Assembly (NCBI GenBank): GCA_028875175.1
Contig: JAPPFO010000025.1
Span: 220 to 32,524, forward strand
DNA: 32,305 nucleotides
Direction: 5' to 3'
Origin: Chloroflexota bacterium
GTDB lineage: Bacteria; Chloroflexota; UBA11872
Below the pieces are notes generated by a model. It made no database searches, was not told where the DNA came from, and saw only the letters and a program-made list of their open reading frames with translations. This document shows, in pieces, positions 17,091 through 24,625 of this stretch. A program made the translations under genes and the position numbers. The number at the start of each line of letters is the position of its first letter. Position 1 is the stretch's first letter.

Positions 17091-17572
17091 TGCGGGGTTT
17101 CGCCCGCCTCCTGCCGGTGCTTGTAGCTCTCGTTACCCTGTCGTCAACACCAGTCTTGGCCCACGGCGGCGACCTCGTCTACACCGGCGCCGCCGGCCCC
17201 TACCAGGTGCGCGCCTTCGCCAACTGGGCCGAAGGCTGGCTCGACTACTCCGTCGATCTCCGCAACGTCTCCACCGGTGCCAGGATTCCCGGCGCCGAGG
17301 TCCGCGTGACCGTCTTCGAGAACGGCGTCAACATCGCCCAATACACGGCCTTTGAGTCAGGTTCCGTCTACGAATTCGTCGAGCAAAGCCCCGAGGAAGT
17401 CCACTGGAACCTCGTCCTGGACATCTCCAGCGCCCTCGGACCCGCCAAACTCTCGCACTCGCTCGATCTGGCCCCCACCAACTGGGTCTGGCCCAGTGTG
17501 TTGGTCATCGGCGGCTTCTTCGCGGCCGTCGCCGCCCACACCTGGACCGCCCGCCGCCGCGCCCGCGCCTAG
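17090..17572 (+). CDS. Exported, C-terminally membrane-anchored protein of unknown function (FixH/YtkA-like appearance)
   Basis: This is a 160-residue protein with a cleavable signal peptide ending VLAHGG. If cut before His25, the mature chain would begin with histidine, as in copper-binding CopC proteins. A beta-rich ectodomain follows (YQVRAFANWAEGWLDYSVDLRNVSTGARIPGAEVRV), then a single C-terminal membrane helix (about 133-153) and an Arg-rich cytoplasmic tail. The ectodomain resembles FixH/YtkA-type immunoglobulin-like folds, but the match is by eye only. ATG 17090 overlaps the TAA of the thioredoxin-like gene, so the two are coupled. Its stop codon shares CTAG with the convergent cytochrome-fusion gene. 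Confidence 0.75.
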   Translation: MRGFARLLPVLVALVTLSSTPVLAHGGDLVYTGAAGPYQVRAFANWAEGWLDYSVDLRNVSTGARIPGAEVRVTVFENGVNIAQYTAFESGSVYEFVEQSPEEVHWNLVLDISSALGPAKLSHSLDLAPTNWVWPSVLVIGGFFAAVAAHTWTARRRARA

Positions 17573-19827
17573 CTCCGCGTCGTTTCCGGCAGGGTCTGGA
17601 TGAAGTTGATAATGTGCCACGTATCCAGTTCGCCGTAGCGCTCGCCGAACGCCGGCATCCCCGTGCCCTCGATCCCGTTGAAGACGAATCCGAACAGCGC
17701 GTCGTCCGGATGCAGCGGCACGTGGATCACCAGGTCCAGCGGCGGCGGATCCAGCGTCGCCGCCAGCGGACCGTCCCCGCGACCTGTCGGCCCGTGACAG
17801 CTCATGCACTCGGCCTCATAGATCTCGCGACCCGCGCTGACTGACACGTCATCCGGCGGAATCGGGTTCACCGCCGACGGCGCCACGCCCTGCTGCGGCC
17901 CGATGATCAGCAACCCGGCCCCCAGCAGAATCGCCGCGAATCCCGCTCCGGTCCCCGCCTGCCGCACCCGCGCCGCCCATCCCTGCCGGGCCAGCGTGGC
18001 CAGCGCCAGCACAAATCCCATCCCCGCCAGCGCTAGCCCCCAGAGCCGCACCGCCACCGTCACGTCCACTTCCGCTACGCCAATCGCCGTGGGAGACCCG
18101 ATGTTCAGCCGCACCGGCACCCGCGCATCAAACGCCCCCGGCTGCCGCACGATCGCCAGCACCTGCCAGGCCCCCGCCAGCGCGAACGCATCGGTCTCCG
18201 CCTCGAACGTCCCCTCCTCGGTCCGCACCGGACGCTCAACGGTCGTCCCCAGGTCCGTATCGAGATACCTGAGTTGCAACTCAACATCCGCCTCGCTGAC
18301 CCGTCCGTCCTGGGACGACAGGTCAACCTCCAGCGTGTTCGGGCCCGGCCGCCCCGGCGCCACCCGCACCCGCACCCTCGTATCGCCGCTTGCGCCCACG
18401 CCCTCCACCGCCAGCGGCACGTCGCCGCTGACCTGCCGCGCCGGCTCCCGCTCCGTGAGCACGCCCACCACCGCAAGCACGGCCGCCGCCAGCACGATCT
18501 CAGCCACCACCAGCGTCCGCAGCGCTCTCGCCGCACGCGCCCCGGCCGCGCCAGCCCCCGCCAGCCGCGGCCGCGTCCACCCCAGGTTCACCCCACCCAG
18601 CGCCAGCAGCGGCGCAACCAGTGCCAGCTTCACCACCAGCAGCAGCCCGTACTCCGTACGCCACAACCGCTCCGGTTCCACCACCTGCAACCAGGCGCTA
18701 TACGCGCCCGTCACCACGATTAGCCCAACGGCCACTGTCGCAACGGCGGAAAATCGCGCCGCAACCTCGATCAGATCGGCTGCCGCGGCTCCACCGATTC
18801 TCGCCCCGCGCGCCTGCCAGGCCGCCAGCAGCAACACCGGCAGGCCGCCCACCCAGGCGCCAACCGCCAGCAGGTGAATCAGGTCGGCTACCAGCGCCGG
18901 CCCCACGTCCACCAGCGCCGCCGCGTGGCTACCCATCGAAATGCTCGTCGCCATCACCACGCCCGCCGCCGCCACCCCGCCGAACGCTATCGCCTGGCGC
19001 CGCTCACCCGCCGACGTCGAAGTCGCCTGGTCGGCCAGCACCAGCGCCACCACCAAAGCTGCGGTGCGCGCAATCCACAGCGCGCCCCATTGCCCGGCCC
19101 CGAACACCTCGCCAAACCCCGCCAGCAGCGAGTCCCCGCCCAGGATCAGGATCTGCGTCCCCAGCAACCCGATCTGACCCGCTAGCGTCAGCAGCCCGCC
19201 GCCCAGTAACAGCAGCGCCGTCCGCCGATCCACGCCCCTACGTCGCGCCGGCTGAGCGCCGCGCCGCTGCACCAGCGCCTGCAAAGGCCCGCCAATCAGC
19301 ACTGCCATGCCCACGAACAGCAGCCAGCGCGAAACCGCCGCCGCCGGGCTCGATTCGATCGACGCCACCGCCACCGCCACGTCCGCCGCCACCGGCTCGC
19401 CCACCCCAAACGCAAACGACCCCCGAATCACGTGGCCGTCCACCACCGACAGCGTCCGCCACACCACCACGTAGGTGCCGTCCGCCAGCTCCCCCACCGG
19501 CACCAGCATCGCAGTGGGAGTAGTCGGATCGGGCTCCGTCGGACCCGTGGTCACCGGCTGCCCGTTGGCGTCCAGTACCTCCAGGCTGCTGTAGCTCAGG
19601 TCAATGGCCTCGCTGAACTCCGCGTACACCACTGGCGGCGCGGGATCCACCGCCGTCCCTGGACTCGGCGACGAACGCACCAGGTTGGCGTGCGCCCCGG
19701 ACGGCGCCGTAACCAGCGCCAGCGCCGTCAACGCGGCTAGGACAGCCAGGACCAGCCGCCCGCAGCGGAGCCCAGGCCCCCGCCGCGGGCCGCATGCACT
19801 ACCCCGCGCCACGCCGTCGGAACGCAT
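17569..19827 (-). CDS. CopC-CopD-YtkA-like-cytochrome c fusion protein
   Basis: This is a 752-residue membrane protein combining functions usually encoded separately. The signal peptide ends before His46, the potential Cu(II)-binding N-terminal His of a CopC domain (46-146, with Asp130 and His132 in VVDGHVIRGSFAF). A CopD multi-span domain follows (about 164-458, with GSHAAAL and DLIHLLAVGAWVGGLP). Then come a YtkA/FixH-like beta domain (about 475-577), two more membrane helices (about 594-645), and a cytochrome c domain with CMSCH (Cys674, Cys677, His678) and axial Met724 in GTGMPAFG. ATG 19827 is chosen; an in-frame ATG at 19869 would overlap the upstream gene by 71 nt. The role is probably copper binding and uptake coupled to electron transfer; direction is inferred. 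Confidence 0.9.
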   Translation of the reverse strand: MRSDGVARGSACGPRRGPGLRCGRLVLAVLAALTALALVTAPSGAHANLVRSSPSPGTAVDPAPPVVYAEFSEAIDLSYSSLEVLDANGQPVTTGPTEPDPTTPTAMLVPVGELADGTYVVVWRTLSVVDGHVIRGSFAFGVGEPVAADVAVAVASIESSPAAAVSRWLLFVGMAVLIGGPLQALVQRRGAQPARRRGVDRRTALLLLGGGLLTLAGQIGLLGTQILILGGDSLLAGFGEVFGAGQWGALWIARTAALVVALVLADQATSTSAGERRQAIAFGGVAAAGVVMATSISMGSHAAALVDVGPALVADLIHLLAVGAWVGGLPVLLLAAWQARGARIGGAAAADLIEVAARFSAVATVAVGLIVVTGAYSAWLQVVEPERLWRTEYGLLLVVKLALVAPLLALGGVNLGWTRPRLAGAGAAGARAARALRTLVVAEIVLAAAVLAVVGVLTEREPARQVSGDVPLAVEGVGASGDTRVRVRVAPGRPGPNTLEVDLSSQDGRVSEADVELQLRYLDTDLGTTVERPVRTEEGTFEAETDAFALAGAWQVLAIVRQPGAFDARVPVRLNIGSPTAIGVAEVDVTVAVRLWGLALAGMGFVLALATLARQGWAARVRQAGTGAGFAAILLGAGLLIIGPQQGVAPSAVNPIPPDDVSVSAGREIYEAECMSCHGPTGRGDGPLAATLDPPPLDLVIHVPLHPDDALFGFVFNGIEGTGMPAFGERYGELDTWHIINFIQTLPETTRS

Positions 19828-21223
19828 GCAACGCCAGGCCAACGCCGGTTGCAAGCCCCAGCCCGCCAATCACCAACCCGGCAACCGCAACGGTCAGCGC
19901 CGTTGCCGAGGCGTCCGATGCGTCCCGCGCCTGCAACTGCGCCGCGGTGGCCACCCCGGCAATCTCGCGCGCGCTCGGCACCGGCCGCGGAAACTGCGCC
20001 TCCGTCGCCGACCGCACGTCATCGAACGTGCCCGGACCAGACGTGAACGTCTCGTCGACCGGCAATCCCTCAATCGTCCCAATGAACCGGAACCTATACG
20101 GCCCCGGCACAGTCGGAATAAACGGCGCCACGTAGCCGCCGCTCTCCCCCGGCAGCGGCGACAGCGCCATCTGCCGCGCCACGCCCGAGGCCGACATGTC
20201 CGCCGCCAGGTGCGTCACCTCCACCACCAGGCTGTTCGCCAGCCCCGTGACACCAACCCGGGCCCCGTGTCCGTCATCCGTCTGGACTTCGCCTTCGGCC
20301 GGGATGTGGATCGTCGCTACCGCTTCGATCGTCTCTCCGTCGCGCGAGTACTCCTGGTGCATGTTCGTGTTCAACGTCACCCGCACCTCGTTCATGCCCG
20401 GCGCCAGCTTCCCCAGGTGCAGGTACGGACTGTAGACCCGACCAAGTCGCACTCCGTTCACGTACACGTGCGGATGGCCTTGGCCCGCCACGTTTGGTGC
20501 ATTGACATGCTCCGGAGCCAGCGTGAATCCCTGCGGCATCACCACGAGGTTGGCCCCACCCACCGGATCCGGCTCCAGGCTGATCGCGACTCCCATCCCT
20601 TCAGGCGCCTCGACTTGCCCGACCTCTTCTGGTGCCGGCGGCATTGCCGGAACGCTGAGTGTCGTCGTCGCCTGCACCGTCTGCCCGCCGACCGCGTATT
20701 CGCTGTGACCGTTCGTCTGCAGCGTCACGCGAATCTCACGGTCCCCAGGCGCAACACTCTTCAGGTGGAACCATTCGCCGTAAACCCGGCCCACCTTCTC
20801 GCCATCCACGTAAACGTGCGCGTGCCCCTCGCCCTCCACGTCCGCCTGGTTCACCCGCTCCGGCGCGAACACAAAGCCGGTGGGGATGATCTGAACGTTG
20901 ATCCCGTCGATCGGATCGACCTCCGCCGTCACCTCCACCGACATGTCCGAGGTTTCCACCGTCCCGCCGTGATCGTGGACGCCGCTCGCTGCCTGGCCGG
21001 TCCCGTGGTGATCGACGCTCGCGCGCGTCACCGACAGATACACCCCGTTCGGCTGACCCTCATACGCCGGCTCCACCAGGAAGCCAACGTCAAACGTGAA
21101 GCCATGCACTTCACGTCCCTCATGCGCCCACACAACGCCCGCGGCCGCTGCCAGAACCGCCCCGGATACAACCAGGGCCAGCAGGCTGCGCCTCAGGCGC
21201 GGCAGGCGATGCCAGAAGCTCAT
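19799..21223 (-). CDS. Exported membrane-anchored protein with duplicated four-histidine domain inserted in a YtkA-like fold
   Basis: This is a 474-residue protein with a signal peptide cleaved about residue 33, so the mature chain starts HEGREVHG. Segment 40-66 (VGFLVEPAYEGQPNGVYLSV) and segment 321-402 (VTGLANSLVVEV... FIPTVPGPYRFRF... ETFTSGPGTFDDV) read as the two halves of one small exported domain usually found uninterrupted. Between them lie two copies of a roughly 84-residue domain, 109-192 and 225-308. Each contains GxGHxHVYV, GRVY and a later NxHxEY-type His. The histidines are at 134, 136, 153, 173 and 250, 252, 269, 289, with identical spacing. A C-terminal helix (442-466) anchors it. 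GAGG 9 nt before ATG 21223 supports the start. Metal (copper) binding is inferred from histidines and neighbours. Confidence 0.8.
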   Translation of the reverse strand: MSFWHRLPRLRRSLLALVVSGAVLAAAAGVVWAHEGREVHGFTFDVGFLVEPAYEGQPNGVYLSVTRASVDHHGTGQAASGVHDHGGTVETSDMSVEVTAEVDPIDGINVQIIPTGFVFAPERVNQADVEGEGHAHVYVDGEKVGRVYGEWFHLKSVAPGDREIRVTLQTNGHSEYAVGGQTVQATTTLSVPAMPPAPEEVGQVEAPEGMGVAISLEPDPVGGANLVVMPQGFTLAPEHVNAPNVAGQGHPHVYVNGVRLGRVYSPYLHLGKLAPGMNEVRVTLNTNMHQEYSRDGETIEAVATIHIPAEGEVQTDDGHGARVGVTGLANSLVVEVTHLAADMSASGVARQMALSPLPGESGGYVAPFIPTVPGPYRFRFIGTIEGLPVDETFTSGPGTFDDVRSATEAQFPRPVPSAREIAGVATAAQLQARDASDASATALTVAVAGLVIGGLGLATGVGLALHAFRRRGAG

Positions 21224-21324
21224 CTGTAAACCTCGCAGTTAGGACGCAGACCTGCACGACACTCCTCGTCGCGGCAGGATTCGCGCCAATGGTCCGCGCA
21301 ACCGTGTGCGCGGATGCAAGCCAT

Positions 21325-21684
21325 CTACCGCAAGGCCAGCCTGGGCGGCGGCCGCGGCGGCCCGATGGCCGTCAGCCGCACCCGCCGAATATCGAATCCA
21401 ACCCGCTCAAACTTGCACACCGCCAGCAGCACCACCAGCACCGCCGGCATCACCCCCACCGGAAACGGCGACGACTGCTCCGGGAACTCCCCCGATGTCC
21501 CATCCGCCCGTTCCGCATCCGCCGCCGGCGGCGTCCACGGCAAGTGAATATGGTCATGCCCCTCATGCCCGGGCGGCGTCACCACCCCAAGCACCGGCGC
21601 CGCACTCGTCACCACCGACGGCGCCAGTAACGCCACCACGGCTAGCAGCAGAACGACGGCCGCGCCGACTCGAATGGGCTTCAT
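21325..21684 (-). CDS. Small membrane protein with His-rich extracytoplasmic loop
   Basis: This is a 119-residue protein of unrecognised family. Two hydrophobic segments (about 7-28 and 76-92) flank an external loop with GHEGHDHIHLPW (four His plus acids within 10 residues), a likely metal-binding patch. The tail after the second helix is basic. It is the first gene of a three-gene minus-strand set with the duplicated-His protein and the CopC-CopD fusion; a 101-nt gap separates it from the former. TAGTCT (21696-21691) ends exactly 6 nt before the ATG and no Shine-Dalgarno is present, indicating a leaderless start. Confidence 0.7.
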   Translation of the reverse strand: MKPIRVGAAVVLLLAVVALLAPSVVTSAAPVLGVVTPPGHEGHDHIHLPWTPPAADAERADGTSGEFPEQSSPFPVGVMPAVLVVLLAVCKFERVGFDIRRVRLTAIGPPRPPPRLALR

Positions 21685-21690
21685 ACAGCC

Positions 21691-21696
21691 AGACTA
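21691..21696 (-). promoter_or_regulatory. -10 box of the minus-strand copper gene set
   Basis: TAGTCT on the minus strand lies 6 nt before the ATG at 21684. No good -35 hexamer is seen at the expected distance. The placement matches other start-proximal -10 boxes in this window. Confidence 0.45.
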
Positions 21697-21826
21697 TCCG
21701 AACTGAACGCACAAGAGCTCGGCCCGATACCCGAAGCTGCATCACAGTGCCCGGGTCTCCAGTCAGCTTCGATTTCGGGCACAATTCCGCCAGCCTCTTC
21801 CCTCTTCTCTCACGAAAGCCATCCCC

Positions 21827-22606
21827 CTGACCAACCCCGCCTACGCCTTCGGCGACGACGACACCGCCGCCGAACGCCTGCGCATGCTCGCCTACGTCTT
21901 TGCGCCCGAGATCAAGAGCTTCCTGGGCCGCGTCCCGCCCGACCCCAGGCTGGTGATCGACCTCGGCTGCGGCCCCGGCTTCACCACCCGCCTCATCGCC
22001 GAGACACTCAACGCCCGCAAGACCGTCGGACTCGACACCTCCCAGCCCTTCTTGGACATTGCCGGGAGCGAACTCACTGACGGCCTTGACTTCCTTCATC
22101 ACGACGTCACCAGGGCGCCCTTCCCTACCGGCGCCGCCGACGTGCTCTTCTGCCACTTGCTGCTGCCGCACCTCGCCGACCCCGCCGCCGCGCTGCGGAC
22201 CTGGGCCTCCCAGCTACGACCCGCCGGCCTCCTTCTGGTCGACGAGGTATCTGACATCCACACCACCAACCCAACCTTTCGCACCTACCTTGACGCCGCC
22301 GAAGGTCTACTCGAAGGAATCGGCGGCGACCTTTACGTCGGCCGCCGTGTCGAGCAACTCGGCCGCGTCCCCGGCCTCCGCCGCATCTCCAGCCGCCTCG
22401 TCAAACACCCCGTCGCCACCGCTGCCTGCGCCCGCATGTTCCGCCTCAACCTCAACGCCTGGGGCCAAAACCCCCACGCCGCCCTCTCCGACCACGACCG
22501 CGCCAATCTCGGCGCCGACCTCGACAACCTCACCACCTCCCCCGCCACCACCGACATCCACTGGCAAATGCGCCAGGTCACCTTCAAAGCCACCACAGGC
22601 AGCTAG
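21827..22606 (+). CDS. Class I SAM-dependent methyltransferase
   Basis: This methyltransferase has the Rossmann-type SAM-binding motif VIDLGCGPGFTT, then VGLDTSQPFLDIA (acidic loop) and the motif IV-like DVLFCHLLLPHLADP. The first standard start is ATG 21884 (240 residues). The 19 in-frame codons before it, from CTG 21827, read LTNPAYAFGDDD and on to ERLR. As I recall, homologues commonly begin with a similar MTNPxYxF-type segment, so translation probably starts at CTG 21827 (259 residues). No ATG, GTG or TTG is in frame there. The substrate is unknown; a small-molecule acid or quinone-like acceptor is possible. It stands alone between the copper set and the RNA/DUF3800 element. Confidence 0.82.
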   Translation: MTNPAYAFGDDDTAAERLRMLAYVFAPEIKSFLGRVPPDPRLVIDLGCGPGFTTRLIAETLNARKTVGLDTSQPFLDIAGSELTDGLDFLHHDVTRAPFPTGAADVLFCHLLLPHLADPAAALRTWASQLRPAGLLLVDEVSDIHTTNPTFRTYLDAAEGLLEGIGGDLYVGRRVEQLGRVPGLRRISSRLVKHPVATAACARMFRLNLNAWGQNPHAALSDHDRANLGADLDNLTTSPATTDIHWQMRQVTFKATTGS

Positions 22607-22632
22607 CCGGCACCACCTTGCCCGCGCTCTAG

Positions 22633-22638
22633 TACAAT
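22633..22638 (+). promoter_or_regulatory. -10 box of the candidate structured RNA
   Basis: TACAAT (22633-22638) is a near-perfect -10 hexamer. The expected transcription start, about 22644-22646, coincides with the beginning of the folded RNA. No convincing -35 hexamer is seen. Confidence 0.5.
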
Positions 22639-22643
22639 CACCC

Positions 22644-22716
22644 AAAGGTTCCCCCCCGATGACAAGAGCCCAAGGGGCTCTCTCCGGCAACGGAGTAGTC
22701 GGGGGGGTCGCACTTT
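22644..22716 (+). ncRNA. Candidate structured small RNA (three-way junction) next to a DUF3800 gene
   Basis: A 9-bp closing stem pairs CCCCCCCGA (22651-22659) with TCGGGGGGG (22699-22707). Inside, AGAGCCC/GGGCTCT (22665-22671 with 22675-22681) forms one hairpin. The directly adjacent CTCCG-GCAA-CGGAG (22682-22695) forms a second with a GNRA tetraloop. Outer AAAG (22644-22647) and CTTT (22713-22716) may extend the closing stem. The GNRA loop exists only in the plus-strand transcript, and a TACAAT box sits just upstream, so plus is the likely strand. It is convergent with the DUF3800 gene, 11 nt beyond its stop. Several distinct DUF3800-associated RNA motifs have been described by comparative genomics; whether this is one of them needs a covariance-model search. 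Alternatively it is only a terminator of the DUF3800 gene. Confidence 0.6.
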
Positions 22717-22727
22717 AATTTGCCCAA

Positions 22728-23390
22728 CTAGGAGCGCCGCGCCGTCAAACGCTCGAGGCTCGCAACATCGCTCGACATTGCCGGACGAATCTTGTCGAAA
22801 TAGCCCGAGTCACCTCTCTCGAATCTCCGAAATACTGCCCAGCACAAGTAATCCGCGACTTGTAGCCCATAGTGAGCTCGCGAGTCATGATGCAGGACGC
22901 GAAAGATCGGACGGTTGGGCAGTAACTCGGACAGCGCAGACCTGACAGACTTCTCAATCGCCTTTCGGCGGCTTCGCAGCGGAACCAGATCGGCAATCAC
23001 GATTACCTCTTTGGCCGTGGACTCCATCGTTCCAGATAGGACGCGACCAATCAGCGAACTGAGCATCTCGGCATAGAGCCGTTCGCTGCTGGACTGCGAG
23101 GAACGAGCCGCTCGCTTCTCAGAAATGAGCGAGTGAACGCTCATTTCTGCGAGATGGGCGCCGATGATGTCGAACACCTTGCGTCGAACATGTCGGTTGT
23201 CGGTGGAACAGTGAAAACGCTCGTGATCGATCCCGTACTCGAGGCAGTCGTACTTATATGCATCCAGCGCCTGATACATCGCAAACGGCCGCTTCATGCT
23301 CACGCTCGTCAGCACGAAGTGGCGAGTCCCGTGCGCGCTGAAGTCCAGGTTCCCTGACTCGTCCAGGAATATGTAAACGCAATCGCTCAC
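22728..23390 (-). CDS. DUF3800 domain protein (predicted RNase H-like nuclease)
   Basis: This is a 220-residue protein. The N-terminal YIFLDESGNLDF is the hallmark DUF3800 motif with its conserved Asp, and a second acidic strand appears as VIVIADLVPLR. The C-terminal HYGLQVADYLCWAVFRRFE contains the conserved QxADxxxW-type motif. The fold is predicted to resemble RNase H-like nucleases; the biochemical function is unproven. The coding sequence is visibly less GC-rich and uses A/T-ending codons more often than its neighbours, suggesting acquisition by transfer. It is flanked by a structured RNA on its 3' side and a hairpin region on its 5' side. Confidence 0.88.
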   Translation of the reverse strand: MSDCVYIFLDESGNLDFSAHGTRHFVLTSVSMKRPFAMYQALDAYKYDCLEYGIDHERFHCSTDNRHVRRKVFDIIGAHLAEMSVHSLISEKRAARSSQSSSERLYAEMLSSLIGRVLSGTMESTAKEVIVIADLVPLRSRRKAIEKSVRSALSELLPNRPIFRVLHHDSRAHYGLQVADYLCWAVFRRFERGDSGYFDKIRPAMSSDVASLERLTARRS

Positions 23391-23402
23391 CGGCGGCCCA
23401 GG

Positions 23403-23453
23403 CCCTTTCCTGATCGCTGTCCTGCCAGACAGCGCATCCCGACACTAGGAAGG
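23403..23453. repeat. Imperfect long hairpin upstream of the DUF3800 gene
   Basis: An inner 7-bp perfect stem CGCTGTC/GACAGCG (23415-23421, 23428-23434) with a 6-nt loop sits inside an outer stem, CCTTTCCT (23404-23411) against AGGAAGG (23447-23453) with one bulge. On the minus strand it lies 14-64 nt upstream of the DUF3800 start, so it could be a 5' leader structure or a boundary of the acquired segment. Confidence 0.5.
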
Positions 23454-23566
23454 TGCCCAGGGACTCCGAGCTGACCGCACGGATCACTGGCGCACCCCGC
23501 GTACCCGCCCGGCGGCTCATCGCCGCAATCCGCGTATCATGCCCCACACCGCACCGGCGCCACCCC

Positions 23567-24592
23567 ATGAACCTCGACAGCCGCACCTGGGACGCCCGCT
23601 ACGGCCGCGGCATCCTGGCGGCCCACGGGCCTCAATACACCGACTACATCGCCATCACCTCGCCCAGCGCCTGGGCGGTCGCCGAGCCTCACTTACCCCA
23701 TCCGCCACGCGCCCTTGAGTACCAGCGCGGCATGGGCCAGGACTACCTGGAAGACCTGATCCGGCGTCTCCCTGATGCCGAAGTCGTCCTCGCCATCGGC
23801 GGCGGCAACGCCCTCGATGTCGGCAAGGTCGCCGCCTGGAAGCTCGGCAAGCCCCTCGTCATGATCCCCACCATCGTCTCCACCGGCGCCATCTTCCAGG
23901 CCCCCGTCGCCTTCCGCCGCGAGCCCGTCTGGCAGTTCTACTTCGACACCATCGCGCCCGAGTACCTGATCCTGGACTTCGACGTCATCGCCGCCGCGCC
24001 CCCGCACCTCAACCGCGCCGGCATGGGCGAGTGCATCTGCCTCCTCGGTCACGTCGGCTCCTGGCGCTGGTGGGCCGACAACCGTTCCGACGGTGTCCCT
24101 TGGGACCAGTCCGCGGCCGACGAAACGATGGCCTGGATCCGCCGCCGCTGCGCCGAGTTCGCCGCCGGGCTCGACGCCCGGGGCCGCCCCAACGACGACG
24201 CCCTCCGCATCGCCAGCGAGGTCAACCGGGAGCGTTACGACATCCCCACATACGACCTCAAGGTCTCCCACAGCATCGACCACACTTTCGTCATGGCCTT
24301 CGAGTGGGTCCACAGCTACGAGCTCATCCACTCCGAAGTCGTCTCCCTCGGCGCCCTCATCAACGCGTACGTATACGAGTGGGGCTTCGACGAAACCAGG
24401 GCGCTGCTCGACGCCTGCCAGGTCCGCTACCGCCCCGCCGACATCGGCTGCACCTGGGACCAGGTCCGCGCCGTCCTCGCCAACCTCAACGAGCTCAACG
24501 ACCGCCTCGGCCACGGCCAAAACTGGTTCCATCTCAACTCGCTTTCCGACCAGTCGTTCCAGCAAATGGCGGCCGCGATCGACGCGCCCTGA
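23567..24592 (+). CDS. Iron-containing alcohol dehydrogenase/glycerol-1-phosphate dehydrogenase-like protein
   Basis: This is a 341-residue NAD(P)-dependent dehydrogenase of the Fe-ADH/dehydroquinate-synthase-like superfamily. The nucleotide motif GGGNALDVGK and the following PTIVSTGAIFQAP loop are typical of sn-glycerol-1-phosphate dehydrogenase (AraM/EgsA-like) proteins. Two candidate metal-ligand histidines are in HSIDHTF and YELIHSEVVSLG; an acidic ligand probably lies in the NRAGMGE segment. ATG 23567 is chosen for homology of MNLDSRTWDARYG; upstream in-frame codons back to 23453 look non-coding. No ribosome-binding site is evident. It is followed 33 nt later by a Gfo/Idh/MocA oxidoreductase, suggesting polyol phosphate or sugar metabolism. 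The exact substrate is uncertain. Confidence 0.85.
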   Translation: MNLDSRTWDARYGRGILAAHGPQYTDYIAITSPSAWAVAEPHLPHPPRALEYQRGMGQDYLEDLIRRLPDAEVVLAIGGGNALDVGKVAAWKLGKPLVMIPTIVSTGAIFQAPVAFRREPVWQFYFDTIAPEYLILDFDVIAAAPPHLNRAGMGECICLLGHVGSWRWWADNRSDGVPWDQSAADETMAWIRRRCAEFAAGLDARGRPNDDALRIASEVNRERYDIPTYDLKVSHSIDHTFVMAFEWVHSYELIHSEVVSLGALINAYVYEWGFDETRALLDACQVRYRPADIGCTWDQVRAVLANLNELNDRLGHGQNWFHLNSLSDQSFQQMAAAIDAP

Positions 24593-24625
24593 GTCGCCCA
24601 TGCGCCCTCAGCTGACGAGCCACCC

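Noticed and set aside
19604..21229. 541-codon plus-strand open frame rich in Arg and His
   Set aside because: It is fully antisense to the two minus-strand copper genes, whose motifs are conserved. Composition is typical of a GC-rich antisense frame.
22651..22707. Hammerhead or other known self-cleaving ribozyme
   Set aside because: The junction lacks the CUGAUGA and GAAA cores, and the strand lengths do not match other ribozyme classes I could recall.
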